From Puffinus mauretanicus (taxonomy: Eukaryota; Chordata; Aves; Procellariiformes; Procellariidae): a stretch of DNA of 64,000 nt. Shown piece by piece: positions 1-14,200 of this stretch; the stretch's first letter is position 1; each line of letters starts with the position of its first letter. The position numbers and the translations under genes were made by a program. The stretch lies in NCBI GenBank assembly GCA_023333565.1, contig JAJKFH010002906.1, positions 2,124,501-2,188,500 of the forward strand. Direction: 5' to 3'. Below the pieces are notes generated by a model that worked only from the letters and a program-made list of their open reading frames with translations, was not told the DNA's origin and searched no databases.

Positions 1-730
1 CTATCACTAGAAAGCTGATAATAAATGGCTGTCTGGAGTGTTTAAAAAGTGTTGAAGTCTAGACTTCAAATATATGTTAATTGAAACAGGTCTTTTTTTA
101 AAATACAGACAAACATGTAAGAAATAGAGTTGGCATTTACTTGCAAAACAATGCTAAAAAGTATTCCAAGTTAAGTGATTTAGAAGAAATGGCTCTGGAT
201 TACGTGGCTATCAGAGTAATAACAGGAGAATACTAATTAGCATGCCAAATCTTTAATACCGTACCAATCCAATTCTCTCCTAATTCTTTATTGTAGCCAT
301 AGTAACAAAAGAAGGAAACTTAAGTCACCCAGGCATTTGCAGTTACTTTTATTTTTCTGAAATAAGTCATATTTTCTCCATCTAAGAAGCTCTGTTTTCT
401 ACCTGTAGCACTTGTAATTATACTTTCCTACATTTAAATATGACAGAATATCCTTAGGCATTAATTCCTTCCTACATAGCTCATCTAGATTTCATTTTAA
501 AAGGCTTGCTTTTGCTTTCATTATTTTTTGAAGAGGCCTTCAAAATAAGCTGCACTATTCAGAACTTAAAAATATAGAGATATATTTATAATGAAAGTAC
601 TTACCTAGAATAGAATAGTTATTTTGAGGGATGTACTTTTAGAAATAGTTTAAAAGATTTTCATGCTAAAGCAAAAGAAAGTTAAAGAAGGTAGTGATTA
701 GAAAGCTCCAGGAAAGGTCTTAAAACATAT
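1..730. other. AT-rich single-copy non-coding DNA
   Basis: No open frame of note, no repeat signature and no RNA gene were seen. The stretch is AT-rich with short T and A runs and ends where the CR1 3' end begins. Confidence 0.6.
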
Positions 731-1835
731 AATGAATCATAGATTAATTCAGGTTGGAAATGGCCCCAGGAGGTCTCTAGTCCAAGCTGCTGCTCAAAGC
801 AGAGTCAGTCCTGAGGTCAGCCCAGGCTGCTCAGGGCTTGATCCAGTTGAGTCTTGAAAGCCTCCAAGGCTGGAAACTGCACAGCCTCTTTGGGCAACCT
901 GTTCCACAGCTTGACTGCCATCATAGTAAAAGAGTATTTTCTTATTTCCAGTGGGACCTCCCCTGTTTCAGTTTATGCCTGTTGTCTCTCACCTTCCTGC
1001 CTTGGACTGTTGTGGCTGTGTCTTCTTGCTAAACTTACCATAGGCACTGGGGGGCTGCTGTTGGGCCCCCTGAAGCCATCCCTTCTCCCAGCTGAACAAG
1101 CCTCAGCCTCTCCTCACAGGACACCTGCACATCTGCTCCAGCCCCCCAACTATCTTGGTAGCCCTCCACTGAATTTGCTCCAGTTTATCAATGTCTTCCC
1201 TTCCTGTTCAAGAGACCCAAAACTGGACACAGTATCCTAGATATGGTCTAACAAGTGATAAGTAAAGGAAATAGACTGTTCCCTTGCCACCGTGTATGTT
1301 CCTCATAATATAGCCCCAAACACTGCTACTCTTCACTACTACCAGAACATGTTCATCTTTAGCTTATGGTCCACTAGGGTCCTCCCTACAGAGCTGCTCC
1401 ACAGCCAGTCAGTCCCCAGCCCGTACTAGTGCAACGGTTTCATCCATTCAAGGTGCACAACTTTGCAATTGTCCTTGCTTTGTTTCTTATGGTTTCTGTC
1501 AGCCCATTCCTCCAGCCTGCCTAGGTGCTTCTGGATGGCGGCCATGCCTTCAAGCAAATTGACTGCATGCACCAATTAGGTGTCATCTGAAAGTTCAATG
1601 AAGGTGAACTCCGACCTCTTCTCCGGGTCACTGAAAAAGATGTTAGACAAGGGAGGTCCTAGGGTAAACCCCTGAAAAAATCATAACTGGCCTCCAGGTA
1701 GAGCATGCACCATTAACCACCCACCCTTTGGGCCTCAGGGCCCAGACAGGTTTTCACCCATCTAGTAGACCACCCATCCAGACCCACCACCCATAATGTT
1801 CCAACCTGGATACCAGGATGCTGTGGGAAAGGAAA
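731..1835 (-). mobile_element. CR1 LINE copy, 5'-truncated, old
   Basis: Chicken-repeat-1 non-LTR retrotransposon, inserted in minus orientation. The left edge has the CR1 3' end in reverse (aatcatagattaattcaggttgg), followed by the typical 3' block including 'ggcaacctgttccacag' around 894-910. The right part, to about 1835, matches the internal ORF2 region in which CR1 copies read 'tccagcctgcctaggt' and 'ggatgctgtggg'. At about 1.1 kb it is longer than most avian CR1 fragments but has lost the 5' end, the endonuclease and most of the reverse transcriptase. The frame is interrupted by many substitutions and small indels, so this is an old, inactive copy. The frames on the plus strand here are antisense shadows of the element. 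The 5' boundary is accurate to about 20 bp. Subfamily was not determined. Confidence 0.9.
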
Positions 1836-4800
1836 GAGTACTTCTAGATTTTTTTTTTTACCAGAATCCATATTTCTGAACTACTGAAAAAACTCTTAAC
1901 TAAATGATACTCCAATATTTTTAAGTCACAGATCTATAAATATTCACTCTAACAAAAGTAATTTCAATTTTTTTCACATTGTATATAATGCGGTTTGTTG
2001 ATTTCTATAAAGTAAATAGCGTAGAGTTTCTTCTCTTCCTATCTAGTATAGCAACGAGAGTGACAAATACTCAGCAGAACTGTACTCAAAGAACATGTCA
2101 TTATCATAGTTTAAAACTACCATAACAAATGCATCATCCTCATATTGATCATAGTTGTTTTGAGAATGGTTTATATTAAAATCTATTTATTTTGATCCTA
2201 TCATGATCTGTGAAACTGTGTAAGTGTGTAGAGGTTGGAGAATAGGAGTTTTGGTTGGAAGATAACCTGAGCAGTTCTAGCATATTTGATATGAGAGGCA
2301 AGATGGGTTTTCCAAGATATAAAGAGACACCTCTCCTCCTTGTCTTCTTGATGGGCCGCATCCCTAACTGATTTGGTGTCAAGGGTGCACAGACCTGTGT
2401 TCCTATTAGATTTCAGGAAGCATCTCCATCCTTATACAATTAACTGCCACAGTTAAAGGTACTTGCTGTTGTGACCTGGAGCCAGGCTGCAGTGAGTGGC
2501 CCAAGAGCCAGTTTTCTCAGTACAGACAAATAGATTTGGGTCACTGGAGGCTGCCATATGTTCATCCTGAGCCCCTTGTGCAATGTGCTTGTTTTAGAGC
2601 AGGTGACTGGAAACTTGGAAAATATCCTCCCCCGCCCCGCCCCCTCCACCCCCAAAAAAGCTGGTACCTGCATATCTGAGTTGTGTAGCTTCAGCAGCAT
2701 CCCACAAACAACTGAGAAGCACAGGAAGTGCTGCTGCCCACTCTTCAGAGGTCCAAGCTCACTCGTCTTAGATTTCAATCACCCCAAATATTCAGCTGCA
2801 GCAAGCCATAGTGAAATCCGCAGGAGAGGGATTTCTGAACATTGGCCATGCTTTCTTTAATATGTCTCTTATTCTCCTTTTTTCAGGAGTATTTTCTACA
2901 TTTGCACCAGTTTTCCTTTCAAGGTTTTTCTTTCTTTTCACATGACATATGTTGTAACCTGAAATGGCTTTTCTTTTCTAACCAAACACTTCAATTGGGG
3001 GAACACAACGTATCGAACCTGGCACTGATTACGTTAAAATTAAGGAATGCAAAATTACATGAGAAATATAGGTATATCAATTTAAAAAATCCTGAGTTTG
3101 AGGTAAAAATTTCTTTATATGAAAAGCCCTAAACATAAAATCTCTCACTGGCAGCTTAAGAATTGTATCAAAAGAAAAATCGCAATTTACCATTTACATA
3201 ACACACAAATATTTATGTGTGTGTTTGTTTCTTCTTTAATGTAGAGAATCACTTCATTATTCTTCCTTAACACCACTACCAATCTTATCTTTTACTTTCT
3301 CAGAAAGCTTTCCAAATATTGGGACTGACCATTTTCACAATGAAGTCCACATAAATACTTTCACTGGGCCTTCTGTAGTGTTTCTCCTAGAAATTGATAA
3401 ATGGAGTCTGTTTAGACTTTAGACTGTCTCTTCATTGCAGAAACATGTATTTCTCCTTCTTTTCTGTTCTTTGCTCACTTCTGACACGTTGTTCTCTTAC
3501 ATACCACCATCGTTTGCAGTGTAATTGTGTAATTCTTTCCTCTGAGTTATTTAAAGTCATATGAAATTTTCCTCCCTAAAATTTTGAATTATTTTTACCA
3601 GGATTTTCCAACATATATATAAACTGAAGAAAGTCAAGAGAGGACAAATCTGAAAGAACAAAGGTAATTTCTTTAAGGCTCTGTGTCCCAAACTGCAACC
3701 TTTATAACTCCGCTAAGCTGCCATGTAACTTTGGAGCCTCCTGAATTCTTTACTTGTGCATTTTTCTGAGCCCTCAGCATGTTGCCATGCTGGCATAGCT
3801 GTCCACCTTCTCAAATGGAGCAGGCTTAGGTGAAGCTGGGTTGGAGGGAGTGCAGACTGAACCTGCAGCTGTCTTTAGCCACCTGTCCACGTAAAAATCC
3901 CAGTATTTCCTGAAGGCTTTAAATTCTTTTTTCCTGGGCATCCCAGAACTAGCTTAATGTGGAGTGGCCCAGCCGTAATTTACATTGAAGCCTAATTTAG
4001 ATTCATAAGCAAGGCATTCCTCAGTCTGTTTCACCTGAGGGGCTCTATCCAGCTGGCATGCTCTTAGCATGACTAATAGCGCAGGTTGTGCATGAAGTAT
4101 AGCAGCAGAAAGAGGTGATGGGAGTCCTCATTCATTCCTCCAACAGGGGTAGGCGATGTGGGTGATGTGGGCAGCCTGAGTTCAATCTCTGCCTGACAGA
4201 AGGGTTGTTTATGCCCACTTTTCACCCCAATCTTACATTTAAAAGCAATTCTAATATACCTTTCCTCTGTGAAACAGTTCTGCATTTTAAAGGAATATGT
4301 ACTTATTTCCATAAGTAAATGGAAGGAGGTGGGGAGGAGTGTGCACAGAATTTGTGCCAGAATAGTCATGTTATTTTGGTGTCCTGGGGCAGTCAGAGCT
4401 CTTGCCTGGGAAAAGGAGAGGGCTGACTTCTAGTCCTTGCTAGTGGTTATTTAAAAGCTTTAGCTGATGACTGATTAACAAAAAATTCATGAACGTTAGC
4501 CTCCTGGCTGTTGTAAATCTCAACTGGATGCCTAATGCTACTCACAGGTTGAAGAGGAAAGGATGTACCTGCCTCGCTAGGAAGTGTACTTGCCTGCTTG
4601 CCTCTCTCCCTCCCTCCCTCTAACAGGTCTTTTATGTCTTTTTTTTTGATTTAGACCCTGAATTTAGGCTTCAGTCCTTGCATTCCCAAACTATACTGAT
4701 ACCAAAGAGCATAAAACGAGATTTGCCCTAAGGCACAGAACCCAGCATATGCATTTAAAAATCTTTGTGTGCACACAACTGGCTATTACAGTGGTATTTG

Positions 4801-6084
4801 AAAATGAGCAAAAATGGATGTTATTATGCACATTTGACAGCAGTGTGTACAGAGCATGCAAAGAACAGGTCTTGTGGCTGGTGTGTCTCAGTCAGAATGC
4901 AAAGCAGTGAATAGGAGAGGCTAAATCAAGATAGTTTGGACTCTTCAGAGTGTTCGCATGCCATTTGGTAGAATCACTTTTCTTAAGACTTTTTAACATA
5001 AGTGTTCTTGAAAGGCAAAAAGCACTTAAATTACTGATATGTGTATAAATGTAAATTTTTGCTTAACAGAATGTGTGTGCTGTTTGTTTTTTTAAAATGC
5101 TGTTTAATAAATATTCTTATTAAAGATATACATTCAGTACATGAAAGATAAAATAAGTGCCTAATCTTTATAATTTTCCCAGTATAAAACTTGAACAAGT
5201 AAGATATTATTGTAAAGCAACTACATCAGAATAAAATTGTAGGTGTTAGAGTAGCATTAATCTAGCTCTTTGAATAAGGGCTAGTTCAAGTTATTCTTTA
5301 TACTGTTCAGAGCATTATCTAATCTTTATACCATTGACTTCAGGTATAGTTGGGATGGGTGTTTGACAGTTGATAGGCTGCATAACACAGCAGCAAGCTA
5401 AGGGCAGATTTTTCTGCATGGCAAAGTCAGTATATGATCTGGAATTTTAGTGTTATGATGAGACAACCATCAGGGACAGAGATAACATTTTTTAAAGACA
5501 CTTTTTTTCATTAAAGTGGGACTACACATGTGAAAAACTCAAACATACAGGATATCTGTAGGTTGTAACAGAATAATTTAGCCAACAGGTTGTTTCTAAT
5601 CAGATTAAAGCAGAAAAGCTGTGAATTGTGAGGCAACTGAGGGGAGGATCAAGATGTTGAGAGATTAAGATTTATCACCAAAGTATATTTCCCCAGATTT
5701 GAAAGAAACAGAGGTCTTTTTTGACTTGTAACACCACTGTAAAAGTATCTAAGACAGTCCATTTACTAGATTATCTTGAAACTTCAGAAACTTGAAAGCG
5801 TGTTATATGGGAAGTGTAGTACTGCATAAGCCCTCAGACTTCAGCCAGCAAAATAAAAGGGAAATTTAATACCCCAATAGTATTAACATTGTATTTACAG
5901 CTGCTGCTGCTGCCCACATGAAAAAATGTTTCCCAGGGGCTGAGATCAAAGGTACTGCCACAGTGTGACATACTATGGGACTACACTATAATAATTTTAC
6001 AGATTTAACAGATTGTTTCCAAAAAAAATGTGTGTGATATAAACTGCAGGTGTTCATAAACAGAGAAAGAAGGATCAAAACTTC
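1836..6084. other. Single-copy non-coding DNA
   Basis: AT-rich sequence with no recognisable gene. Small features inside are a T run near 1850, a C-rich run at 2627-2655 of GC-box type (ccgccccgccccc), and a short (TCCC)n tract at 4605-4620. A weak resemblance to a MIR core near 4170-4200 was not strong enough to call. Confidence 0.55.
4603..4620. repeat. (TCCC)n microsatellite
   Basis: About four units of TCCC preceded by CTCT, a short polypyrimidine simple repeat. Confidence 0.8.
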
Positions 6085-6099
6085 TTTTTTTTTTTTTTT
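6085..6099. repeat. T15 homopolymer
   Basis: Uninterrupted run of 15 T followed by AAAA. No target duplication or retroposon body was seen next to it. Confidence 0.85.
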
Positions 6100-9000
6100 A
6101 AAATACAGGTTAAATTTTAAATTAGCTACTTGTTTCATCTGTGCAACAGACTCATGTTTGATCCTAGAAAAGTACCTCCTTTATCTATAATTTTCAAGGA
6201 ACACATATAATCCAAATATCCTAGAATTTTGGTGGGACCATGAATCCTGCATAACTACTAGCCTACTCTTTCATATTAAACCAATAGGCTGCTAGCAGTT
6301 TGTTGTCTGTGCTTGCTATGTGTTTTTAAAATTAGTTTTTGTAATGCTGTTAGGTACCTTATACATAAGAAGTTTATATGCAAGTGAAAGGTTCTTTATT
6401 AAAATTGAGGCAAAGCCCCCACAGTTATTGTACTTTGCAGAATGTTTGGAGGAAACTAGGCTGTCCCTCTTTGTTTTATTTTGCCACCCTGATATAGATG
6501 AGGGAAACATCATATCCAAAAGGACTTAGAAATGGCAGCAGCCTACTTGCCAGATGCTGTGGGTACGTCATCAGAATGGTGCGCAGGCATTTAGCCTCCT
6601 GACTCTATTAATGTTAATGGGAGTCAGGCAGTTCAACCTCCATATACCATGCTCCAAACATATCCATTGAAGTCTGGCAAACAAGCCCTGAGGCTTCCTT
6701 GTAAAAATCTTTGAAACTGCTGCTCTTCTGTAAGATTTGTGATGAAAAACAAGCCAGAAAGCTGCCCACTATACAAAGATTTCCATGCAAAAGCTGTGCC
6801 TGAATATAGATAGGTCTGATGTTTTGGCATACTACTAAAATCAAAGCACTGTGAGGGGATATGAAGGGTGCCTGTTTCCCATGGGCAATGAACTGGCTGG
6901 ATTTGTAGATGCATCTTCAGGCAGGTATTTTCTTTACATATTACAACGAAAGCTGCTGAAAAACACCTGAACCAGGCACCACAGTTCACATGCCCGGCCC
7001 TGACAAAGCATTGCTGATTCATTGTGTTGTTCTGGTCTGGTGCAAAGTGGCTGTACAGCCAATTTATCTCTCTTCTGGGAGTGTGGAAGGATATTCATGT
7101 ATTACAGAAGGCTGACCATAAAAATCTCCCTTTCAGCTCCTCTCTCAGTAGGTGGAATGACTGCATCCCTGCTGCCCCCAGTTATGTGAGGAGCAGGAAT
7201 TGGGGGAACTGCCCTTACAGCAGCTGATCGGCTGGTTACCCGTGAGAGGAGGAGACTCACACATCTGGGAACAGGGCCCCAGGGAGCTCATTCTTTGTGC
7301 CTTCTGCCATGTGTGGTCTTATCTACAGTGAAGTCTGAAGGTAATACTTATTCCCACATAGATATTGCAACAGGATCACAGATGGTGCAAAAATGGTTTC
7401 TGGAATGCAAATAAAAAGGGGCAGGAAGCCAGCCTCCATTGCTCTCTTACTTGCATCACTGTAAGTTTGAAATTATATTACTCCCATCATCAGAGCTACT
7501 CACTATGAAGCTCCTAGGAGAAAAGAGTCAAGTTCTTTCTTACTTCCAAAGACACCTCAAATTCCTTGACTTTTCAAATGGCTAAGTGAAGATAGATGGT
7601 TCCAGGTTAAGCCAATTTGCAGTTACTTTCATGCATGCTCAGAATCACCAAGTTTTTAACAGTGGCCTGTTTTTTCACTTCCTGTATTCCTGCAGCTGTG
7701 TGGTCCCCTGCAGACTGGGCTGCCTTCCACAAGCCATAAAACAACTTGAGGACTGCCCTGATTTAGGCTTTGTTTAAAATTTTCCTTGACTGCAAAAACC
7801 AGCCATATCACAACTAAGAATCTGCCCCCAAATTGCCTGATTTTAATCAGGTACAGTGCAAGATATGTCAGGTAACAGATCTCCTGTTAGGAGAACTTGT
7901 TCAATTTTTTTATGGTAGCCCAGAAGGTTATTCCACTGTTTACTTCTTCGTCCCCATTAATACAAGGTAGCTTGCAGAGAAAATATGTGGCTGGATAACT
8001 GAACTTCATGCTTCAGGGTATAACGTGATCCCTTCAGAGAAATAGGTCTCTCCTCTTGCCATTGCACAAGCAACAGAGCAGTGTTATGTGTGTGCTGAGA
8101 CAGGAGCTGGCAAGACTGAGTTAACTAGACCTTTCACATTACTCACTGGCCGCAGCAGGAAGCTGGAGGACAGACGAGACCGAATGTGGAAAGGTCCGTG
8201 TGGCACACTGTGTCCCTTGCCACCATAGCAGGCCACGTTTCCACCTCTGCTACCCTAATCTGCAGGGTCTGTTTGTCTGTCTGTCTCTCAAAATGGTCTT
8301 TATTTGCTTCACCAGCAATTTTACTCTCTAGAGAGGTACTGTGTCTCCACAAAGAAGATATTGTCACTCTTTTATGTGTAAATAGTCATTCTATTTTTAA
8401 CTTTTTCATTTTTTTCTTGACTCAACACATAAATTGTAGTTTATATTTTTCTGCTGCTTCATGCTTTTTTCTGGCTTCTACAAGAAATGTGGTGAACTAA
8501 TATTTCAATGAATAATATTTTTAATTCTTCAGGAAATCAGCTAAGGTTTTCAGAGGCCTCTAAGCTTTACATGTGGCTTTCAAGGATGGTGCATAGCTTT
8601 CTATGCGTGTTTTAGAAGTGTAAGCTTTCTCTTCCAGAATAAATAAAATGCAATTCAAAAAAACCCAAACAAACACTTTATCAGCAAGAACAACCACAAT
8701 GAAACTTTTTACCTGACTTCCTAACATTTGGATGATTGAAATTGAATGAAACCTCATACAAATTTAAAAATGAAAAATTACAAAGCTAAGAATAGACTTG
8801 ACTTGTTTATGCTGTTTTTCAGCAAACTGTGATTATTCATCTGAGAGATAGTATGATTTTAAGATTGCTTTCAAAACAAATTTGCTTTCTTTTTGCTAAG
8901 GATACTGGTTGGCAAGGTGTACGGACTCAAAATAATACTAATATTCCTGCAGCAGAGAATGTGATGAAAAGCCACCTGTGGGCATATGTTGCATGTTGAT

Positions 9001-10682
9001 CCACTCTTATTCAGAGATGGCACATGTTACAGTCTGACCCCAACTAGCAAGATTAATTTTTAATTCAATGGCTCACAGAGAGGTATGATGACAACAGAGA
9101 TTTTAAAATCGTGTTTTCCTCAAAATATAGCACAGTCTAAGCTGTGGATCACTTGTTGATCTCAGCATTTTTTCTTGATAAAGCTTCACACTACCATCAC
9201 CTTGCCTTACAGGCTACTCATATCTTCTATTTGGTTCTGCAAGATTTTGTATTGTTTTCAGAAGTCTTTCAGTTGCCTTTTTTGATTTGGTTACTGGCAT
9301 ATTGAAAAAGTTAAGGAATTTCCACCGGCTCAGTGAACCCAGATTTTTTCCCATCATCTTTGAAGACAGGTACTCTGATGGATGGGTTTATTCCACTTGA
9401 TTATAGGGGAAGGGTTTCAGAAATGCATAACTGTGTTCTGCACATATTTTCTCGATGTTCAGTTTGGCTTATTGACTAAGAGTTGAGAAAAGGTCAAGGT
9501 CCTGTGATCAAAATGAAACCTGCTGCTTATTTCTGCTAAGCTATAATAAGATTAAAAAATCGTTAAAAATCTTAAGTAAAAGTTAAAAGATTCCCATGCT
9601 CTTAAAATCATAGCAATGATTGTAAGAAAAAACCTCCAAAGTGTCTGCTTGTTCTTGCTGGCCACATATAGTAACAATGTGAAATACAGTGTTCAATAAG
9701 AGTTCTAGTTTTTAATTTCGTTTCTTGCATCAGTTCTATTTTAAGTTACTACAACTGACTACAATTTTTTTCTTGAAAATCAGCTTGATTGTTTTGCTTT
9801 ACTGTTTTATCCTGATGAAGCAGAAATTTTCCTGTATCAGATGTTTCACTTTGCAAAACTGTATGACCTTACAGCTTTCATAAGAATAACAAAGCATGTT
9901 AATTCACCAAAGTTGGAAAATGCAGAATAATGTCATTTTAACTATATTTCAGCAGCTATATCTTTCAAATGGAAAATTGAAACATCAATCAATGCCAAAA
10001 ATTTGTCATTAAAATATACATCTTCTGCATTTCTTAGTACCTATGAAATTAGTAGTTATTAATTCCACCACTTCTAAGATGAAGCCCACCTATTTGCATT
10101 ACAATTGCTAGTTAATATATGGTATAAGAGTTAATGGATCTGAACCTCATCTCAATTTTACATAAAGGAATATTAAACCATAGATACACTAATTTAATGA
10201 AAAGTTAGCAGTTTGGCATTGGGATTTTCTAATACATAAATGGCATTTGGCTGAAGATTGCATTAAACTCTTAAAACAGGCATACCTAGTAGCTGTATAG
10301 AAAGACATGAGGAGTACGTAAGTGAACTGCAAATGGAGAAGGGATATAGTAATACTGTTTGACAAACCAGTTTACAAAATGTAAGGTAACAGCACTATAC
10401 GAAATATTTGTCTTTCTGTCAATAATTTATTTGTGAAACAGAAATCCCCTTTCCCTAATTCTTATTTTAAGACTTGCTTGTTACATATTTTCAGGATTTG
10501 CAAGATATAAAAAAGTGTAACTATTATGCAAATCATTTCATTGTCTGTGTAGTAAAAAAGATGTTATGGATAAATCTTATCACAACTACAATAGGTAAGA
10601 ATGTTTGTATATCTATTTTACGCCATTCATTTTTCCTCTTACCCACACTAATTGGAAAATAAATTAGGTAACGTCAAGTTTT
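6100..10682. other. Single-copy non-coding DNA
   Basis: No gene recognised. A 129-codon minus-strand frame at 6633-7022 resembles no family I know and overlaps other open frames, so it is treated as chance. A short (GTCT)n tract lies at 8268-8290. The segment 9500-10600 is markedly AT-rich. Confidence 0.55.
8268..8290. repeat. (GTCT)n microsatellite
   Basis: Imperfect run of GTCT units (gtctgtttgtctgtctgtc), a short tetranucleotide repeat. Confidence 0.75.
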
Positions 10683-11030
10683 CTACCTGTGGCCCAGTCC
10701 AGAGGAGACCTTAGAAGGGTTTAAGATGTTCCAAGTATTTATCAAAAAGGAAAAAATCCTCTTTCTGTGGCACCTAAAATTGAATTTGCAACACCTGCCT
10801 GGCCCCCCCAGGTGTTCCCTAGGGCCCTGCAGGTCTGTTTCCATGCTGAGCTGGGCTGCCTTGGTCTGGGGGATGCGAGCAGCCGGCCTCTTCATCTTCT
10901 CTGGAATCTGGGCATTGGCTACACAGCTCCTGGCAGTCCTGCTGACCAGTTGCATGCACACAGGGAGTGCCTGCAGGCACTGACAAAATCTCAAAAGGGC
11001 TAAGTTTCTTATGAAATTATTCATATCACT
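10683..11030. other. GC-rich patch with inverted E-box pair
   Basis: This stretch is visibly richer in G and C than the AT-rich flanks on both sides, most strongly at 10795-10985. Because stop codons are rare in such sequence, three overlapping frames stay open (113 codons minus, 85 and 78 plus), and none resembles a known protein. It contains an inverted repeat AACACCTG (10790-10797) and CAGGTGTT (10809-10816) separated by 11 bases rich in C. This could be an old diverged repeat, a regulatory element or simply a compositional fluctuation. Confidence 0.4.
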
Positions 11031-14000
11031 GCAGGGGGGACGAGTGTCATTTTTTATTGGTTTGGGATTTTTTTAAAAAAAAGGTGGTGCCAGAACTGGT
11101 GCCCACCTGATAGAATAGTAATCAATATACTAATCTAGAAAGAAAAGGCATTGAAACTCACTGATCTGTGCTACCATCTCCCCCACTTCTTTGCACTAGT
11201 ATATTTTTTGGAGGCCTGCTCTTTTAAAGGCAGCCGGACAGAGGCAGGTGGGAGTTCTGGAGTAGTTATGCAGCTGTTGGGTGCAATTACATTTTGCTGC
11301 TGCTCCTCAGCTGATAACAATTGCAAACACCTGTTGTGCTTTCTGCTCATGCAATTTCTGCAAGCTGAGCCCTTGGGGTGCATTTTAGTGTGCTTGCTCT
11401 AGCACAGAGCTCTGAACTTCACATTCCTCTTTTCCTTTGCGTTCCTGTAGCAGTAACGTGTTCTTGTTTTAAGAAGCAGGCTGCTGAACTGTGATCTTTG
11501 TTGTCACAAAGGGTAAGATTATACTTTAAAGTAAGAAAATTTGCAGTGTGTAGAAGGCTAGGAAAAAACACACTAAACTATGAACATTTATGTGGCCTCT
11601 GAGAAAACTGAGATATTATTTTCTGGTTTTGTAGTTTTTTATGTCTAATGGGTGCTGGGAGAGAAAGATTACTAGTGTTAGACCTATGGACGATCTGCTT
11701 GTGACCTGTATCAAAAGTCAGCAGCTGCTTGTGTGCAGCTATGCATCTCTCTGGCTTTTTGTTTGTCTCTGTGTGTCCCATATCTGAGTGATCTGTGTCT
11801 ATGGCAATTTTGAAAAGAATGTTCTGTGGCCAAGATCCAGAAAGTTTTGAAACGGCAGTTTTGAAACTGCAGCAGTCTCCGGTTGCCCTCAAGGAAGAAG
11901 CACTGTAAGACACAGAAAGGTACTTTTTCTGGCACTCCTTTCCCAACCTCCTTTATTTGGTTTCATCAAATTTAATAAATACAGTGTCAGTGAATGTGAT
12001 AATCTGGCAAGTACAGCTAATCAGATACTTAATAGGATACTGAGCTGTGTTTAAATTCAGTTCTATTCCCAAGACACGAACCACAGACGCTTCTTTTAAA
12101 AGAACAAACTAATTGTTCCCACAAAACGTGGGTGCGGTATATTTATCCCATCAGTAGCTTGTACCCCTCATAAGCTTCTCAGAAAGAAAACATTGTTGGA
12201 ACAATAAGCTTTTAAAAGGAAAATAAAAATCTAGTTAAAGGTTAGAATATTTGCTCGGGTTTTGGAAAACTAAGGCTGAAGTCTCTTCTCTAATGGAAAG
12301 GTTTGAACCCTACTTAACTATCTCCAATGGGAGTGCTTTAAGCCATGGAGTGGAAAAGTATTCTGTGATGGAGTGCTCTCAGTTATGCTTGTGGAATTGT
12401 TCAATTAGCCGTTTAAATGATGGCATGTTTAATGTAAAATACGAAGTGTGGTAGGCCAGTTGTCCCTATCCTGAATAAATACTCTAACTCCTAGGTTATG
12501 CAGTTCCATTTGCACTCTCTGGACCCAATTTTTTAACATTGACTGTAAGATGGCTTTTGATCTCTTTCTTTCTTGCTCTCACTGACCTGGGAAGTAATTT
12601 TTTCACACAAGCAGAGTTACTTCTGTGGAGACAGATGCTAGAGAAACGTGTAGAGTTTACTTTTCACATCCTATCACCTTCAGCAGAGATGGGAATTTAA
12701 AGCCATGTTTTGTTCCTTGGCCAGGTGCTCCAGTAATGGTACTGCTGGGGTAGAGGAGACCCCTCCCTTCTCTCCCAGATAGGTGGGATTTAGAGTGGGG
12801 ATTGGTGGAGTCTTTTTGAAGAACACAAATAAGAATAATAAGAAAAAAAGAACATTTTGCAGGCTGAGAAAACCTGGCAAGGAAGGGGATAACCTCCTTT
12901 GCAGATCCTGGCAGGGCTTGGGTCTATGCTCTTTGTTTACCTCTGCCAAGGTTTGGGCAGTTATGGGCAAGCCTAGAAGCAAATCTTTCCCTTTGTGCAG
13001 AGAGTCTCAGCCACCTGCTTAACCCCTTCAAGAAATATAGGTAGCTCAGAGGGTAGGTGGGAGCCAAACGAGATTTCTGAGAATGAAACTTTCAGACTGA
13101 TGTGTTCAAGTTGCCTGAATAGCTTTATGCTAACTCTAAACTGTCATCGCTAATTGTGGTTTTCTAAAATGAGGCAAATGCATAAGAGTGGATGAGTAAA
13201 ACACTGTTTCTGCAAACATTTACTCCTTTACTATTGCCAAGAGTCTTTTACAGCTTAATAGGGATTTTTCATGTTAGTTACTGGCTAAGCATAGGAACAA
13301 GTGTAGTGGTTTGGAGCCTATAAATGCATGGCTATTTCTAAGCTACTCTTGTTCTACAAGCAAAGTACTTCTATCTCCATGGATTTGATGTGCGATGTTG
13401 TGTACAGCATTGAGTACTCAGAATGATTTGTCTGACAGTATTTCAGAAGAAAGTAATCAATCACCAGTTGAAACTGCAAATGGGTGCTTGTTCAAGTTTA
13501 GTCATTTCAATCCTTGTCTTCAGATTTACCTACAGATTCATATGTTATATTAGGCATAATAAACCCCCATCTTTTAACCGTGCAAAATGTCATTACGTTT
13601 TGGACATCATAGCAATATTACAAGGATGCCAAGAAAAACTATTTACAAGCATTACTTTAATACTATTTAAACGAGGCAAAATAACTTGGCAAAAAATGTT
13701 TTTCTAAAGAAGAAAATGTTTTGATTCTCTAATATCAAAATCTGGAAAAATATTTAATTTTAAATATTTAAAGGCAGCACTTCAAATCTAAGAATCAAAT
13801 TACTAAAAGTAAATTCATAAGGCATGAATTTTTTTTTTAATGGTAGGTAATTAAGATAATACCTGTTTCCAAGTAAGTGGAAAGAAAAATGCGTTTTGCT
13901 GAATTAGTACTTCTCACCACCATTTCAACCCACCTGTACATTAGTATGATTGTAATTGTCTGTGATGTTATTCACTTTTAATATGGTCAAATTAGGTGCA

Positions 14001-14182
14001 AAACTATAGATTTTTTTTTGTTGTTTTTAACATCAGCTGCAAAGTAGGTGCATACATCTGTATTTTACTAAAAAGAATATAAGGACTATTTGTACAATCT
14101 GCTTCTTAGGCAAGCATCTCTCCTCTGTTATATAGATGTTTTTATATTTGCCTTCTATTGCTTTTCCAACCAAAGGGGTTTT
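11031..14182. other. Single-copy non-coding DNA
   Basis: No gene or repeat family recognised. The region 13550-13840 is very AT-rich with many short A and T runs. Open frames of up to 122 codons (minus strand, 11578-11946) show no familiar motif. Confidence 0.55.
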
Positions 14183-14200
14183 AAAAAAAAAAAAAAAAAA
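14183..14200. repeat. A18 homopolymer
   Basis: Run of 18 A preceded by GGGGTTTT. No retroposon sequence was recognised upstream. Confidence 0.85.

Noticed and set aside
854..1240. 128-codon plus-strand open frame
   Set aside because: It is the antisense of a CR1 copy; its open length comes from the element's composition, not from a gene.
4160..4200. Weak similarity to a MIR core (cagcctgagttcaatctctgcctga)
   Set aside because: Only one short block matches and the neighbouring MIR blocks are absent, unlike the copy at 36428.
6633..7022. 129-codon minus-strand frame
   Set aside because: No recognisable motif, overlaps other open frames, and its length is compatible with chance.
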